Source of the DNA: Burkholderia sp. SRS-46
GTDB lineage: Bacteria > Pseudomonadota > Gammaproteobacteria > Burkholderiales > Burkholderiaceae
Length of the DNA stretch: 64,000 bases
NCBI RefSeq assembly: GCF_004343775.1
Contig: NZ_PTXL01000014.1
Coordinates: 124,001 to 188,000 of the forward strand
Direction of reading: 5' to 3'
This document shows, one piece after another, positions 8,285 through 16,947 of this stretch (positions are counted from its first letter, which is position 1; each line of letters begins with the position of its first letter). A model generated the notes under the pieces. It saw nothing but the letters and a program-made list of their open reading frames with translations, had not been told where the DNA came from and ran no database searches. Made by a program: the position numbers and the translations under genes.

Positions 8285-9669
8285 GCGTGGCTCCCGCCGA
8301 GCGCGTCGAGCAGCTTCTGGTGCACGCCGCCGAAGCCGCCGTTGCTCATCACGAGCACGTGGTCGCCCGGCCGCGCGGCGGCCGCGACCGCCTTCACCAG
8401 CAGATGAAGATCGTCGAACGCGTGCGCCTTGTCGCCGAGCGGCGCGAGTGCTTCGCCGAGGTTCCAGCCGAGCGCGTCGCGGCCGGTCGGTGCGCCGTAG
8501 CCGAACACGAGATCGGCATCGGCGAGGCTCGCCGGCAGCTGCGACTTCATCACGCCGAGCTTCATCGTGTTCGAGCGCGGCTCGAGCACGGCGAGGATGC
8601 GGGTATTTTGCCGGCCGATGCGGGCGCGAAGGCCGGCGATCGTGGTATCGATCGCGGTCGGATGGTGCGCGAAGTCGTCGTAGACGGTCACGCCATCTAC
8701 GCTGCCGCGCACTTCCATGCGCCGCTTCACGTTGCGGAACGACGCGAGCGACGCGGCGGCCTGGGCCGGCGGCACGCCGACGTGGCGCGCGGCGGCGATC
8801 GCCGCGAGCGCGTTCATCCGGTTGTGCTCGCCCTGCACCTGCCAGGCGACTTCACCGAGACGCTCGCCGCGCGCGTACACCGCGAAACGCTCGTCGACCG
8901 GCACGCCGTCCTCGGCGGGCAGCGCCTGCCAGCCGCCGTCGACGCCGAAGCGCTCGACCTCGCTCCAGCAGCCGCGCGCGAGCACGCGCTCGAGCGCGTC
9001 TTCGCGGCCGTTGCTCACGAGCCGCCCGACGCCCGGCACGGTGCGCACGAGATGGTGGAATTGCGTCTCGATCGCGGCGAGATCCGGGAAGATGTCGGCG
9101 TGATCGAATTCCAGGTTGTTCAGCACCGCGGTGCGCGGCCGGTAGTGGACGAACTTCGAGCGCTTGTCGAAGAACGCGGTGTCGTATTCGTCCGCCTCGA
9201 TCACGAAGAAGCTCGAATCGGTCAGCCGCGCGGACACGCCGAAGTTCAGCGGCACGCCGCCGATCAGGAAGCCCGGGTTCAGGCCGGCGTCCTCGAGCAG
9301 CCACGCGAGCATCGACGACGTGGTCGTCTTGCCATGCGTGCCCGCGACCGCCAGCACCCACTTGCCGGCGAGCACGTGCTCGCCGAGCCACTGCGGACCC
9401 GACACGTACGGCAGCCCGCGATCGAGGATCGCCTCCATCAGCGGGTTGCCGCGCGTCACGACGTTGCCGATCACGAACAGGTCCGGCTCCAGGTCGACCT
9501 GCTCGGCGCCGTAGCCTTCGATCAGCCGAATGCCCTGCGCCTCGAGCTGCGTGCTCATCGGCGGGTAGACGCCCGCATCGCAGCCGGTGACCGTGTGCCC
9601 CGCCGCGCGCGCGAGAACGGCCAGACCGCCCATGAAGGTGCCGCAGATGCCAAGAATGTGGATGTGCAT
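8281..9669 (-). CDS. mpl: UDP-N-acetylmuramate:L-alanyl-gamma-D-glutamyl-meso-diaminopimelate ligase
   Basis: 462 residues, as expected for Mpl. Mur-ligase architecture: N-terminal Rossmann domain (MHIHILGICGTFMGGLAVLA), central ATP domain with P-loop GTHGKTTTSS (about 111-120), the YDDFAHHPTAI signature and the C-terminal domain. The CGTFMGGLA start separates Mpl from MurC (which has GIGGAGMSG, see murC at 57-58 kb). Mpl recycles the murein tripeptide by joining it to UDP-MurNAc, and so works with ampD at 25 kb. Leader of about 100 bases follows a possible minus-strand -10 TACAAT at 9779-9784. Confidence 0.95.
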   Translation of the reverse strand: MHIHILGICGTFMGGLAVLARAAGHTVTGCDAGVYPPMSTQLEAQGIRLIEGYGAEQVDLEPDLFVIGNVVTRGNPLMEAILDRGLPYVSGPQWLGEHVLAGKWVLAVAGTHGKTTTSSMLAWLLEDAGLNPGFLIGGVPLNFGVSARLTDSSFFVIEADEYDTAFFDKRSKFVHYRPRTAVLNNLEFDHADIFPDLAAIETQFHHLVRTVPGVGRLVSNGREDALERVLARGCWSEVERFGVDGGWQALPAEDGVPVDERFAVYARGERLGEVAWQVQGEHNRMNALAAIAAARHVGVPPAQAAASLASFRNVKRRMEVRGSVDGVTVYDDFAHHPTAIDTTIAGLRARIGRQNTRILAVLEPRSNTMKLGVMKSQLPASLADADLVFGYGAPTGRDALGWNLGEALAPLGDKAHAFDDLHLLVKAVAAAARPGDHVLVMSNGGFGGVHQKLLDALGGSHA

Positions 9670-9904
9670 AGGTGAATGCTTTCGCGCCGCCGGGCGCCGT
9701 CGATTCGGAAAGGATGGGTCTGCGGTGCGCCGGACAGGCCGCGCGGCCGGCGCGCGTCACCGCGACACAAAGGACACTATTGTAACTGACGGCCTGCCGC
9801 GCCCGACGGCCCGCGCGACGGAAGCGGCGCGTGCCCGCGGCCCGGGCGGCAAGCGGCCGCACCGCCGATCGGGGGCGGCGGCGATCGAGTATGATTGCCG
9901 CATC

Positions 9905-10549
9905 ATGTCTCGCAAACCCTTAGTCGACCCGCGGCGCGTCCGCGAGGAAATTGCCCAGGCCGCCGCGCGTCTCATCGCGGAGGATGGCCTGGACTACGCC
10001 GGCGCGAAGCGCAAGGCCTCGCGCCAGCTGCTCGGCGATGCGCGCGTTGCCGGCGAATGGCTGCCGGATAACGACCAGATCGAAGAAGAACTGCGCGAGT
10101 ATCTTTCGCTGTTCCAGAGCGACACGCAACCGGACGAGCTGCGCCGCCTGCGCGAGGTCGCGCTCGACTGGATGCGCCGGCTCGCCGATTTCAATCCGTA
10201 CGTGACGGGCGCGGTGCTGAACGGCACCGCGAACGCGCATTCGGACGTCCACCTGCAGATCTTTACCGACAATGCGAAGGACGTCGCGATCCACCTGCTG
10301 AACCAGAACATCCAGTACGACGTCTCCGAAACCCGGCACTTCGCGGGCCGCGGCGACGTCGAGACGCTGAGCTTCCTCTGGCGCGGCCTGCGCGGCGCGG
10401 AGCCGGTCGGCATCCACGTGTCGCTGTATGCGAGCGACGACCTGCGCGGCGCGGTGAAGGCCGACGCGCGCGGGCGGCTGCCGCGCGCCGATGCCGCCGC
10501 GCTGCGCGCGCTGCTCGCGGCGGGCGACTCCCCTTCCGAATCCACTTGA
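9905..10549 (+). CDS. Nucleotidyltransferase-like protein of unknown role
   Basis: 214 residues from ATG 9905 (MSRKPLVDPRRVREEIAQ); the open frame extends upstream but the sequence there is low-quality. The N-terminal third is helical and charged, with RLIAEDGLDYAGAKRKASRQ. The middle has GAVLNGTANAHSDVHLQIF, which resembles the glycine plus DxD region of a nucleotidyltransferase fold, though the acidic pair is replaced by S-D-V-H, so catalysis is doubtful. No ribosome site is visible; a TATGAT at 9890-9895 would place the transcript start about two to three bases before the ATG, making a leaderless message possible. It is followed 7 bases later by the thioredoxin-like gene, so the two form an operon. 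Confidence 0.65.
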   Translation: MSRKPLVDPRRVREEIAQAAARLIAEDGLDYAGAKRKASRQLLGDARVAGEWLPDNDQIEEELREYLSLFQSDTQPDELRRLREVALDWMRRLADFNPYVTGAVLNGTANAHSDVHLQIFTDNAKDVAIHLLNQNIQYDVSETRHFAGRGDVETLSFLWRGLRGAEPVGIHVSLYASDDLRGAVKADARGRLPRADAAALRALLAAGDSPSEST

Positions 10550-10556
10550 TCCGATA

Positions 10557-11105
10557 ATGAACATGAAACGCATGCTGGCGCTCGCCGTCGTGGCGGCCGC
10601 CGCCGTCGCGGGCGGCCTCGCCGCCGGCCACTGGTTCCGGGGCGGCCCGGTCGAGAACGTCGCCGACGCGGCGCCCGTCACGGGCAGCCCGGTCGACCAG
10701 TTGTGGGCCGCCGCGCTGACCGACGTCGACGGCAAGGCGACGACGCTGGGCGCCTTCAAGGGCCAGAAGGTCGTCGTCAATTTCTGGGCGTCGTGGTGCG
10801 GCCCGTGCGTCGAGGAGATGCCGGAGCTCGTCGCGCTGTCGCACGAATACAAGCAGAAGGGCATTCGCTTCATCGGGATCGGCGTCGATTCGGGCCAGAA
10901 CGTGAAGAACTTCCTGCAAAAAGTGAAGGTCGACTACCCGGTGTTCGTCAGCGGTTATGCGGGCGCTGATCTGGCCCGTAATTTCGGGAATACGGCCGGC
11001 GCGCTGCCTTTTACCGTCGTGATCGACGAACATGGCAAAATCCGCGAGACGAAACTCGGGCAGATCCAGCCGGCGGAGCTGAAAAAGACGCTCGACGCCC
11101 TTTGA
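10557..11105 (+). CDS. TlpA/ResA-type thioredoxin-like protein, membrane-anchored or exported
   Basis: 182 residues from ATG 10557; ATG 10563 (MKRMLAL) is an equally good start and neither has a strong ribosome site. A hydrophobic N-terminal segment (about 5-24) is an uncleaved anchor or signal peptide, so the domain is periplasmic. The thioredoxin fold (about 48-180) has the active-site WCGPC (Cys81, Cys84) preceded by VVVNFWAS and the cis-Pro segment GALPFTVVID. Proteins of this type reduce disulfides, often for cytochrome c maturation; the CcsA-type gene at 26-27 kb would be a logical partner but is not adjacent. Substrate not shown. Confidence 0.88.
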   Translation: MNMKRMLALAVVAAAAVAGGLAAGHWFRGGPVENVADAAPVTGSPVDQLWAAALTDVDGKATTLGAFKGQKVVVNFWASWCGPCVEEMPELVALSHEYKQKGIRFIGIGVDSGQNVKNFLQKVKVDYPVFVSGYAGADLARNFGNTAGALPFTVVIDEHGKIRETKLGQIQPAELKKTLDAL

Positions 11106-11128
11106 GCCCCCTGAAGAACGCATTGCAC

Positions 11129-11161
11129 GTTGCCGGCGATTTGGATCGCGATCGCGGCAAC
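11129..11161 (+). terminator. Hairpin after the thioredoxin-like gene
   Basis: GTTGCCG (11129-11135) pairs with CGGCAAC (11155-11161), with an inner stem GCGAT/ATCGC. It begins 23 bases past the stop. No T-tract follows, so it is only terminator-like. Confidence 0.3.
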
Positions 11162-11239
11162 TTCGCGTGAATTCGCCGATACTTTGCTCGCACGCCGGTA
11201 ATTCTTACGGATGCCGCGCGCCTGGCCATTCGGCGAAAC

Positions 11240-11269
11240 TAGACAAATTTCTCTAAATAGCGCTAAAGT
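11240..11269 (+). promoter_or_regulatory. Putative aroQ promoter
   Basis: TAGACA (11240-11245), 18 bp, then TAAAGT (11264-11269), in an A+T-richer patch 31 bases before the aroQ ATG. Five of six and four of six bases match the sigma-70 consensus. Confidence 0.5.
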
Positions 11270-11299
11270 TCGCGCAATTCCGCAGAAATAGAAGCGACC

Positions 11300-11752
11300 A
11301 TGACACGATTGCTGGTACTGCACGGCCCCAACCTGAACCTTCTCGGCACCCGGGAACCGGAGGTGTACGGCCGCGTGACGCTGGCACAGATCGATCAGGC
11401 GCTTGCCGCGCGGGCGCAGGAAGCGGGTGTCGAGCTGTCGTCGTACCAGAGCAACCACGAAGGCGCGCTCGTCGACCGCATCCAGGCTGCACGGAATGAA
11501 CAGACCGATTTCATCCTGATCAATCCGGCCGCGTACACGCATACGAGCGTCGCGATCCGGGACGCGCTCGCCGGGGTCGGCATTCCGTTCGTCGAGGTTC
11601 ACCTGTCGAACGTGCACCGCCGCGAAGCGTTCAGGCATCACTCCTACTTTTCCGACCAGGCCGAAGGCGTCATCTGCGGGCTCGGCTGGAAGGGTTATCT
11701 GTACGCGCTCGAATACGCGCTCGACAAACTGCAAGGCGCGTCGCGCGGCTGA
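11300..11752 (+). CDS. aroQ: Type II 3-dehydroquinate dehydratase
   Basis: 150 residues, standard for the dodecameric type II enzyme. It converts 3-dehydroquinate to 3-dehydroshikimate, the step before AroE. The type II signature LLVLHGPNLNLLG at the N terminus, the catalytic Tyr in EPEVYG, the flexible-loop Arg, and the HLSNVHRREAFRHHS segment with the catalytic His are all present. AGAAG lies 8 bases before the ATG. It is followed 65 bases later by accB, an arrangement (aroQ-accB-accC) common in proteobacteria, so a shared transcript is likely. Confidence 0.97.
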   Translation: MTRLLVLHGPNLNLLGTREPEVYGRVTLAQIDQALAARAQEAGVELSSYQSNHEGALVDRIQAARNEQTDFILINPAAYTHTSVAIRDALAGVGIPFVEVHLSNVHRREAFRHHSYFSDQAEGVICGLGWKGYLYALEYALDKLQGASRG

Positions 11753-11817
11753 TTTCGCGATCTAGATTGAGCGCCGGTACCGACCGGCGCTTTCACGTAT
11801 TGAAAGGGGAATTCCCG

Positions 11818-12294
11818 ATGGATCTTCGTAAGCTGAAAACTCTGATCGACCTCGTTTCCGAATCCGGCATCTCCGAGCTGGAAGTGACGGAAGGCGAAGG
11901 CAAGGTGCGCATCGTCAAGAACGCGCCGCCGGTCTATGTGCAGCCGACGGGCGGATATGCCCCGCAGATCAGCATGCCGGCGCAGACGGTCGCGCTGCCG
12001 ACCGAAGGCGCGGCCGCTGCCGCGCCGGGCGCCGCCGCTCCCGCGGCTGCCGTGCCGCAGGGCCACATCGTGACGTCGCCGATGGTCGGCACGTTCTACC
12101 GCGCGCCGTCGCCGGGCGCCGACCCGTTCGCGCAGGTTGGCGACACGGTCAAGGAAGGCCAGACGCTCTGCATCATCGAAGCGATGAAGCTCCTCAACGA
12201 GATCGAGTCCGACAAGGCCGGCGTGATCAAGGAAATCCTCGTCGAGAACGGCCAGGCCGTCGAATACGGCCAGCCGCTTTTCGTGATCGGCTAA
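11818..12294 (+). CDS. accB: Biotin carboxyl carrier protein of acetyl-CoA carboxylase
   Basis: 158 residues from ATG 11818, with AAAGGGG upstream. N-terminal domain MDLRKLKTLIDLVSESGISE, then an Ala/Pro linker (about 59-80), then the biotinyl domain with EAMKLLNEIE; Lys124 carries biotin. It shuttles the carboxyl group between AccC and the carboxyltransferase in the first step of fatty acid synthesis. accC follows 85 bases later. The Ala/Pro linker is typical of the family. Confidence 0.97.
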   Translation: MDLRKLKTLIDLVSESGISELEVTEGEGKVRIVKNAPPVYVQPTGGYAPQISMPAQTVALPTEGAAAAAPGAAAPAAAVPQGHIVTSPMVGTFYRAPSPGADPFAQVGDTVKEGQTLCIIEAMKLLNEIESDKAGVIKEILVENGQAVEYGQPLFVIG

Positions 12295-12379
12295 AGTCCG
12301 CCGCGCGGCCGCTGCGCCGCGCGCCGCCGATGCTCTCCAGGCGCCATCCGCGCGCCCCTCGAAGAGACGAATACTCGTT

Positions 12380-13747
12380 ATGTTTGAAAAAATCCTCATT
12401 GCCAACCGCGGTGAAATCGCGCTGCGCATTCAGCGCGCGTGCCGCGAGCTCGGCGTCAAGACCGTGGTCGTCTACTCGGAAGCCGACAAGGAAGCCAAGT
12501 ACGTGCGCCTCGCGGACGAAGCCGTCTGCATCGGCCCGGCCCCGTCGAACCTGAGCTACCTGAACATGCCGGCGCTGATCAGCGCCGCGGAAGTCACCGA
12601 TGCCGAGGCGATCCACCCCGGCTACGGCTTCCTGTCGGAAAACGCCGATTTCGCGGAACGCGTCGAGCAATCGGGCTTCACGTTCATCGGCCCGCGCCCG
12701 GAGACGATCCGCCTGATGGGCGACAAGGTCACCGCGAAGCAGACGATGATCAAGACCGGCGTGCCGTGCGTGCCGGGTTCGGAAGGCGCGTTGCCGGAAG
12801 ATCCGAAAGAGATCGTGAAGATTGCGCGCTCGATCGGCTACCCGGTGATCATCAAGGCCGCGGGCGGCGGCGGCGGCCGCGGGATGCGCGTCGTGCACAC
12901 CGAGGCTGCGCTCGTCAACGCGGTCAACATGACCCGCGAGGAAGCCGGCCGTGCGTTCGGCAACCCGCAGGTGTACATGGAGAAGTTCCTCGAGAACCCG
13001 CGCCACATCGAGATCCAGGTGCTGTCCGACGCGCACAAGAACGCGCTGTGGCTCGGCGAGCGCGACTGCTCGATGCAGCGCCGCCACCAGAAAGTGATCG
13101 AGGAAGCGCCGGCGCCCGGCATCCCGCGCCGCCTGATCGACCGGATCGGCGACCGCTGCGCGGACGCGTGCAAGAAGATGGGCTACCTCGGCGCGGGCAC
13201 GTTCGAGTTCCTGTACGAGAACAACGAGTTCTACTTCATCGAGATGAACACGCGCGTGCAGGTCGAGCACCCGGTGTCGGAGCTGATCACGGGCGTCGAC
13301 ATCGTGCAGGAGCAGATCCGCATCGCGGCCGGCGAGAAGCTCACGCTGCGCCAGCGCGACATCCAGTTCCGCGGACATGCGATCGAATGCCGGATCAACG
13401 CCGAAGATCCGTTCAAGTTCACGCCGTCGCCGGGCCGGATCACGTCGTGGCACACGCCGGGCGGCCCGGGCGTGCGCGTCGACTCGCATGCCTACAATGG
13501 CTATTTCGTGCCGCCGAACTATGATTCGATGATCGGCAAGCTGATCACCTACGGCGCGACCCGCGAGCAGGCGATCAGCCGGATGCGCATCGCGCTGTCG
13601 GAGATGGTCGTCGAGGGCATCCAGACCAACATCCCGCTGCACCGCGAGCTGATGATCGACTCGAAGTTCGTCGAAGGCGGCACCAGCATCCACTATCTCG
13701 AAAACCGGCTCGCGCAGAAGCAGCAGGTCGCACCGGAAGAAGCGTAA
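12380..13747 (+). CDS. accC: Biotin carboxylase subunit of acetyl-CoA carboxylase
   Basis: 455 residues, close to the E. coli length. ATP-grasp enzyme that carboxylates the biotin of AccB using ATP and bicarbonate. Visible are the N-terminal FEKILIANRGEIALRI, the glycine-rich ATP lid KAAGGGGGRGMRVV (about 157-170), the catalytic segment EMNTRVQVEHPVSE and the C-terminal cap. It lies between accB and prmA, with prmA starting 4 bases after the stop, so all three are one operon. Confidence 0.98.
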   Translation: MFEKILIANRGEIALRIQRACRELGVKTVVVYSEADKEAKYVRLADEAVCIGPAPSNLSYLNMPALISAAEVTDAEAIHPGYGFLSENADFAERVEQSGFTFIGPRPETIRLMGDKVTAKQTMIKTGVPCVPGSEGALPEDPKEIVKIARSIGYPVIIKAAGGGGGRGMRVVHTEAALVNAVNMTREEAGRAFGNPQVYMEKFLENPRHIEIQVLSDAHKNALWLGERDCSMQRRHQKVIEEAPAPGIPRRLIDRIGDRCADACKKMGYLGAGTFEFLYENNEFYFIEMNTRVQVEHPVSELITGVDIVQEQIRIAAGEKLTLRQRDIQFRGHAIECRINAEDPFKFTPSPGRITSWHTPGGPGVRVDSHAYNGYFVPPNYDSMIGKLITYGATREQAISRMRIALSEMVVEGIQTNIPLHRELMIDSKFVEGGTSIHYLENRLAQKQQVAPEEA

Positions 13748-13751
13748 TCGC

Positions 13752-14654
13752 ATGAGCTATCGCGAACTCGTCGTCGAACTGGCCCGGGAGCACGCAGAGG
13801 CACTGTCCGACGCGCTGCTCGAGCTGGGCGCGCTGTCGGTATCCGTCGAGGACGCCGATGCGGACACGCCCGACGAGCAGCCGCTCTTCGGCGAACCGGG
13901 CCTCGTGCCCGATCGCACCGCGTGGCAGCACTCGCGCGTGGTCGCGCTGCTGCCGCCCGATCACGATCCCGCCGTGCTGCTCGCGGCGGCCGCGAACGAG
14001 ATCGGGCTCGGCGAAGCGCCGCGCTTCGACGTGCGCGAAGTCGAGGAGCAGGACTGGGTGCGCCTGACGCAATCGCAGTTCGATCCGATTCCGATCGGCG
14101 AGCGGATCTGGGTCGTGCCGTCCTGGCACGATGCGCCGGATCCCGACGCGCTCGTGCTCGAACTCGACCCGGGCCTCGCGTTCGGCACCGGCAGCCATCC
14201 GACGACGCGGCTCTGCATGGAGTGGCTCGAGCAATCGGTGCAGCCCGGCCAGTCGGTGCTCGACTACGGCTGCGGCTCCGGGATCCTCGCGATCCTGGCG
14301 CGCAAATGCGGGGCGAACCCCGTGATCGGCATCGACATCGATCCGCAGGCGGTCGAGTCGGCGCGCCTGAACAGCGAACGCAACCGCGCGGACGTCACGT
14401 ACGGGCTGCCGGACGAATGCCCGGCGGGCGAATTCGACATCGTCGTCGCCAATATCCTGTCGAATCCGCTGAAGCTGATGGCGTCGATGCTCGCATCGAA
14501 GGTGAAACCGGGCGGGCGGATCGCGCTGTCGGGCGTGCTCGCGCGCCAGGCGGACGAAGTCGCGGCCGTCTATGCGCGCTACGTCGACATCTCGGTCTGG
14601 CGCGAACACGAAGGTTGGGTATGCCTCGCCGGAACCCGGCGGGAAAGACATTAG
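13752..14654 (+). CDS. prmA: Ribosomal protein L11 methyltransferase
   Basis: 300 residues, normal for PrmA. It trimethylates L11 at several positions with S-adenosylmethionine in the cytoplasm. The N-terminal substrate-recognition domain (about 1-110) is followed by the methyltransferase domain with GTGSHPTTRLCMEWL and the SAM loop DYGCGSGILAIL (about 174-185), then the NPP-like motif in the form VVANILSNPL. It begins 4 bases after accC, the accBC-prmA order known in beta-proteobacteria. Confidence 0.96.
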   Translation: MSYRELVVELAREHAEALSDALLELGALSVSVEDADADTPDEQPLFGEPGLVPDRTAWQHSRVVALLPPDHDPAVLLAAAANEIGLGEAPRFDVREVEEQDWVRLTQSQFDPIPIGERIWVVPSWHDAPDPDALVLELDPGLAFGTGSHPTTRLCMEWLEQSVQPGQSVLDYGCGSGILAILARKCGANPVIGIDIDPQAVESARLNSERNRADVTYGLPDECPAGEFDIVVANILSNPLKLMASMLASKVKPGGRIALSGVLARQADEVAAVYARYVDISVWREHEGWVCLAGTRRERH

Positions 14655-14699
14655 AATAGCGCTGTCCTTCACTCTGGCCAGCAGGCCGCCCGGCTCGAC

Positions 14700-16874
14700 A
14701 TGCTTCTCGCGACGCGCTGCCCCCATTGCGATACCGTCTTCCGCCTGCAGCAGGAACAGCTCGTGCTGCATGGCGGGCTGGTGCGTTGCGGGCATTGCCG
14801 GCAAGTATTCGATGCAGCGGAATCGCTGATCCGCGAGCAAGCGCCGCAGCCTGAATCGGCGCTTGCCGGAGCGGCGGCCGGTGAAAGCGGTGCCGCATCG
14901 GGGAGCGCGGCTGACAAGGGCGCCGTAGAGGCGCTGGCGGTTGCATCGGCGGTTGTCGAAGCGAGCGTCGCGAACGCGCCTGCTGCCGATGCACACACTG
15001 CCCATACGCGGGTTCCTGATGCCGCTACGGCGGATGTCCCTTCTGCCGACGCTGACGTGGCAGAAGCACCTGCTGTCGCAGCCCCCTCTGCCGACGCACC
15101 TGTTCCTGAAGCCGCAGTTGCCAACGCACATGCGGCTGAAGTACCTGCTGTCGAAGTGCCCGCTGGCGGCACACATGTTCCCGAAGCCTCTGCTGCCGAT
15201 GCGCATCTAGCCGAAGCATCTGCTGTCGATACGCATGGTGCCGAAGCACCTGTGGTCGACGTGCCCGCTACCGCCACGCATGCCCCTGAAACCGCAGCTA
15301 TCGACACGCATCGAGCCGAAGCACCTGCTGTCGAAGTACCTGTTGCCGGCACGCATGTTCGCGAAGCCGCCGCTACCGAAACGCATGGCGTCGAAGCGCC
15401 TGCTGTCGAAGCGCCCGTTGCCGACGAGCATGTTCGCAAAGCCACCGCGACCGAAACGCATGGTGCCGACGCACCTGCTGTCGAAGCACCTGTTGCCGGC
15501 ACGCATGTTCCCGAAGCCGCTGCTGCCGACACGCATGGTGCCGAATCACCTGCCGGCCACGCGACCGCTGCCGACGCGCACGTTGCAAAAGCGCATGCCG
15601 ACGAAGCGTTCAACATTGCAGACGTTGCAAATGCCTCTGCTGCCGAAGCGGCCACGTCCGCAGCGGCAACCGTCGCCGAAACGCCTGCTGCCGAAACACC
15701 GACCGCCGAAGCACACGTTCCCGAAGCACATGACGACGCAGCCCCGCACGAGGCAAACCCGCCCCGGCTGTTCGTCGACAACGCGGGCGGCGCGCACCCC
15801 GCGCACGCGGACTTCCGCCCGGATCACTGGGACATGTGGGCACCGTGGCTCGACGGCAACGTCGATCCGTCGCTGCAGCATAGCGGCAGCAATATCAGCG
15901 CCGAACCCCTCGTGCCCGTCACGCTGCCCGAACGGAATTTGGCCGACGCCAGCGCGGGCCCGGTCCGCCTGACCGGCACGCCGCAATCGTCCCCCGTTTT
16001 CCCGGCAACCGACGCTGTGTCCGCCGACGTCGCACCGCCGGCTGCTTCGGCACAAGACACCGACAACCTCGCGCCGCCTGCATCGACTGTCCTGCCCCCC
16101 ACTCGTGACGTGCGCGAGCCGCGCCTCGCCGCCGACGCGCCGTTCGCGCCACCCGACGGCGCCCGCGATCTCCACGAACGCTCGCCGTTCGCCGCGGCAC
16201 GCGACACGCACGAGCCCCGCTTCGTGGCCGACCCGCAACACGCGCCGGACGACACCGTCGACGCGGGCGCCCGCGCCCCACGCGAACCGGGCTTCACCGC
16301 CGGCGCGACGAGCGAACCGTTCTCGGCCCTCGCCGAGGAAGACGACCGCCCCCCGTTCGCCGTCACGCGCGAAGCCCGCGCGCCGCAGCGACGCGGCCTG
16401 CTCGGCGGCTTCTTCGGCGGGCTGGTGGCCGCCGTGCTCGGCGTGCTGCTCGTCGGCCAGCTCGCGTGGTGGCAGCGCGAGACGGCCATGATCTACTGGC
16501 CGATCACGCAAGGCTGGTTCCAGCGCATCTGCGCGCCGCTCGGCTGCACCGTCGCGCCACCGCGCGCGATCGACGGCCTGCGGCTCGACGCGACCGACCT
16601 GCGCCAGCTCGACGGCCCGCGCGTCCTCGAACTGAAGGCGCCGCTGACGAACCGCTATCGCGTCGCACTCGCCTATCCGTCGCTCGAGCTGACGCTGCTC
16701 GACGACACCAACCACGTGACCGTCCGTCGCGTGCTCGCGCCGCGCGATTACGTCCGGCCCGGCACGCGAATCGACGCAGGGCTGCCGGCCGGCGCGACAC
16801 AAACGATGGTCGTCCGCCTCGAGACGAACGGCACGCCCGCCTCGAATTTCCGCGTCCAGATCTTCTATCCGTGA
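14700..16874 (+). CDS. Zinc-ribbon and DUF3426 membrane protein with a long Ala/Glu/His/Pro repeat region
   Basis: 724 residues. The N terminus is an MJ0042-type zinc ribbon (CPHC at residues 7-10 and CGHC at 30-33). Residues about 45-350 are low complexity, including a 25-residue tandem repeat (117-276, listed separately). A membrane segment lies at about 566-590 (GLLGGFFGGLVAAVLGVLLV), followed by the DUF3426 domain (about 591-724), which would be periplasmic. Zinc ribbon plus DUF3426 proteins are common near prmA in beta-proteobacteria; function unknown. Most homologues are shorter, the difference being the linker, which looks expanded by repeat duplication. The gene starts 45 bases after prmA, probably in the same operon. 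The reading frame through the repeats is intact. Confidence 0.85.
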   Translation: MLLATRCPHCDTVFRLQQEQLVLHGGLVRCGHCRQVFDAAESLIREQAPQPESALAGAAAGESGAASGSAADKGAVEALAVASAVVEASVANAPAADAHTAHTRVPDAATADVPSADADVAEAPAVAAPSADAPVPEAAVANAHAAEVPAVEVPAGGTHVPEASAADAHLAEASAVDTHGAEAPVVDVPATATHAPETAAIDTHRAEAPAVEVPVAGTHVREAAATETHGVEAPAVEAPVADEHVRKATATETHGADAPAVEAPVAGTHVPEAAAADTHGAESPAGHATAADAHVAKAHADEAFNIADVANASAAEAATSAAATVAETPAAETPTAEAHVPEAHDDAAPHEANPPRLFVDNAGGAHPAHADFRPDHWDMWAPWLDGNVDPSLQHSGSNISAEPLVPVTLPERNLADASAGPVRLTGTPQSSPVFPATDAVSADVAPPAASAQDTDNLAPPASTVLPPTRDVREPRLAADAPFAPPDGARDLHERSPFAAARDTHEPRFVADPQHAPDDTVDAGARAPREPGFTAGATSEPFSALAEEDDRPPFAVTREARAPQRRGLLGGFFGGLVAAVLGVLLVGQLAWWQRETAMIYWPITQGWFQRICAPLGCTVAPPRAIDGLRLDATDLRQLDGPRVLELKAPLTNRYRVALAYPSLELTLLDDTNHVTVRRVLAPRDYVRPGTRIDAGLPAGATQTMVVRLETNGTPASNFRVQIFYP
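15048..15527 (+). repeat. In-frame 75-bp tandem repeats coding a 25-residue unit
   Basis: Six 25-residue units are visible in the DUF3426 protein: residues 117-141, 142-166, 177-201, 202-226, 227-251 and 252-276, with a 10-residue partial unit (167-176) between the second and third. A typical unit begins D/E-T-H-G-x-E-A-P-A-V-E and ends A-G-T-H-V-x-E-A-A-A. Each unit has conserved His, Glu and Pro positions. The last three full units are the most alike, which suggests recent duplication. Copy number could vary between strains. Confidence 0.9.
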
Positions 16875-16947
16875 CGCCCCGCGGCGCGCAGACGCGCGCC
16901 CGTCTCAACCCGCGCGTCCTGGCGACGCGCTATTTCGGAGCACGAAC

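Noticed and set aside
14940..15600. The repeat region of the DUF3426 gene as a CRISPR array or mobile repeat
   Set aside because: The repeats are contiguous, in frame, 75 bp, without spacers; they are coding tandem duplications.
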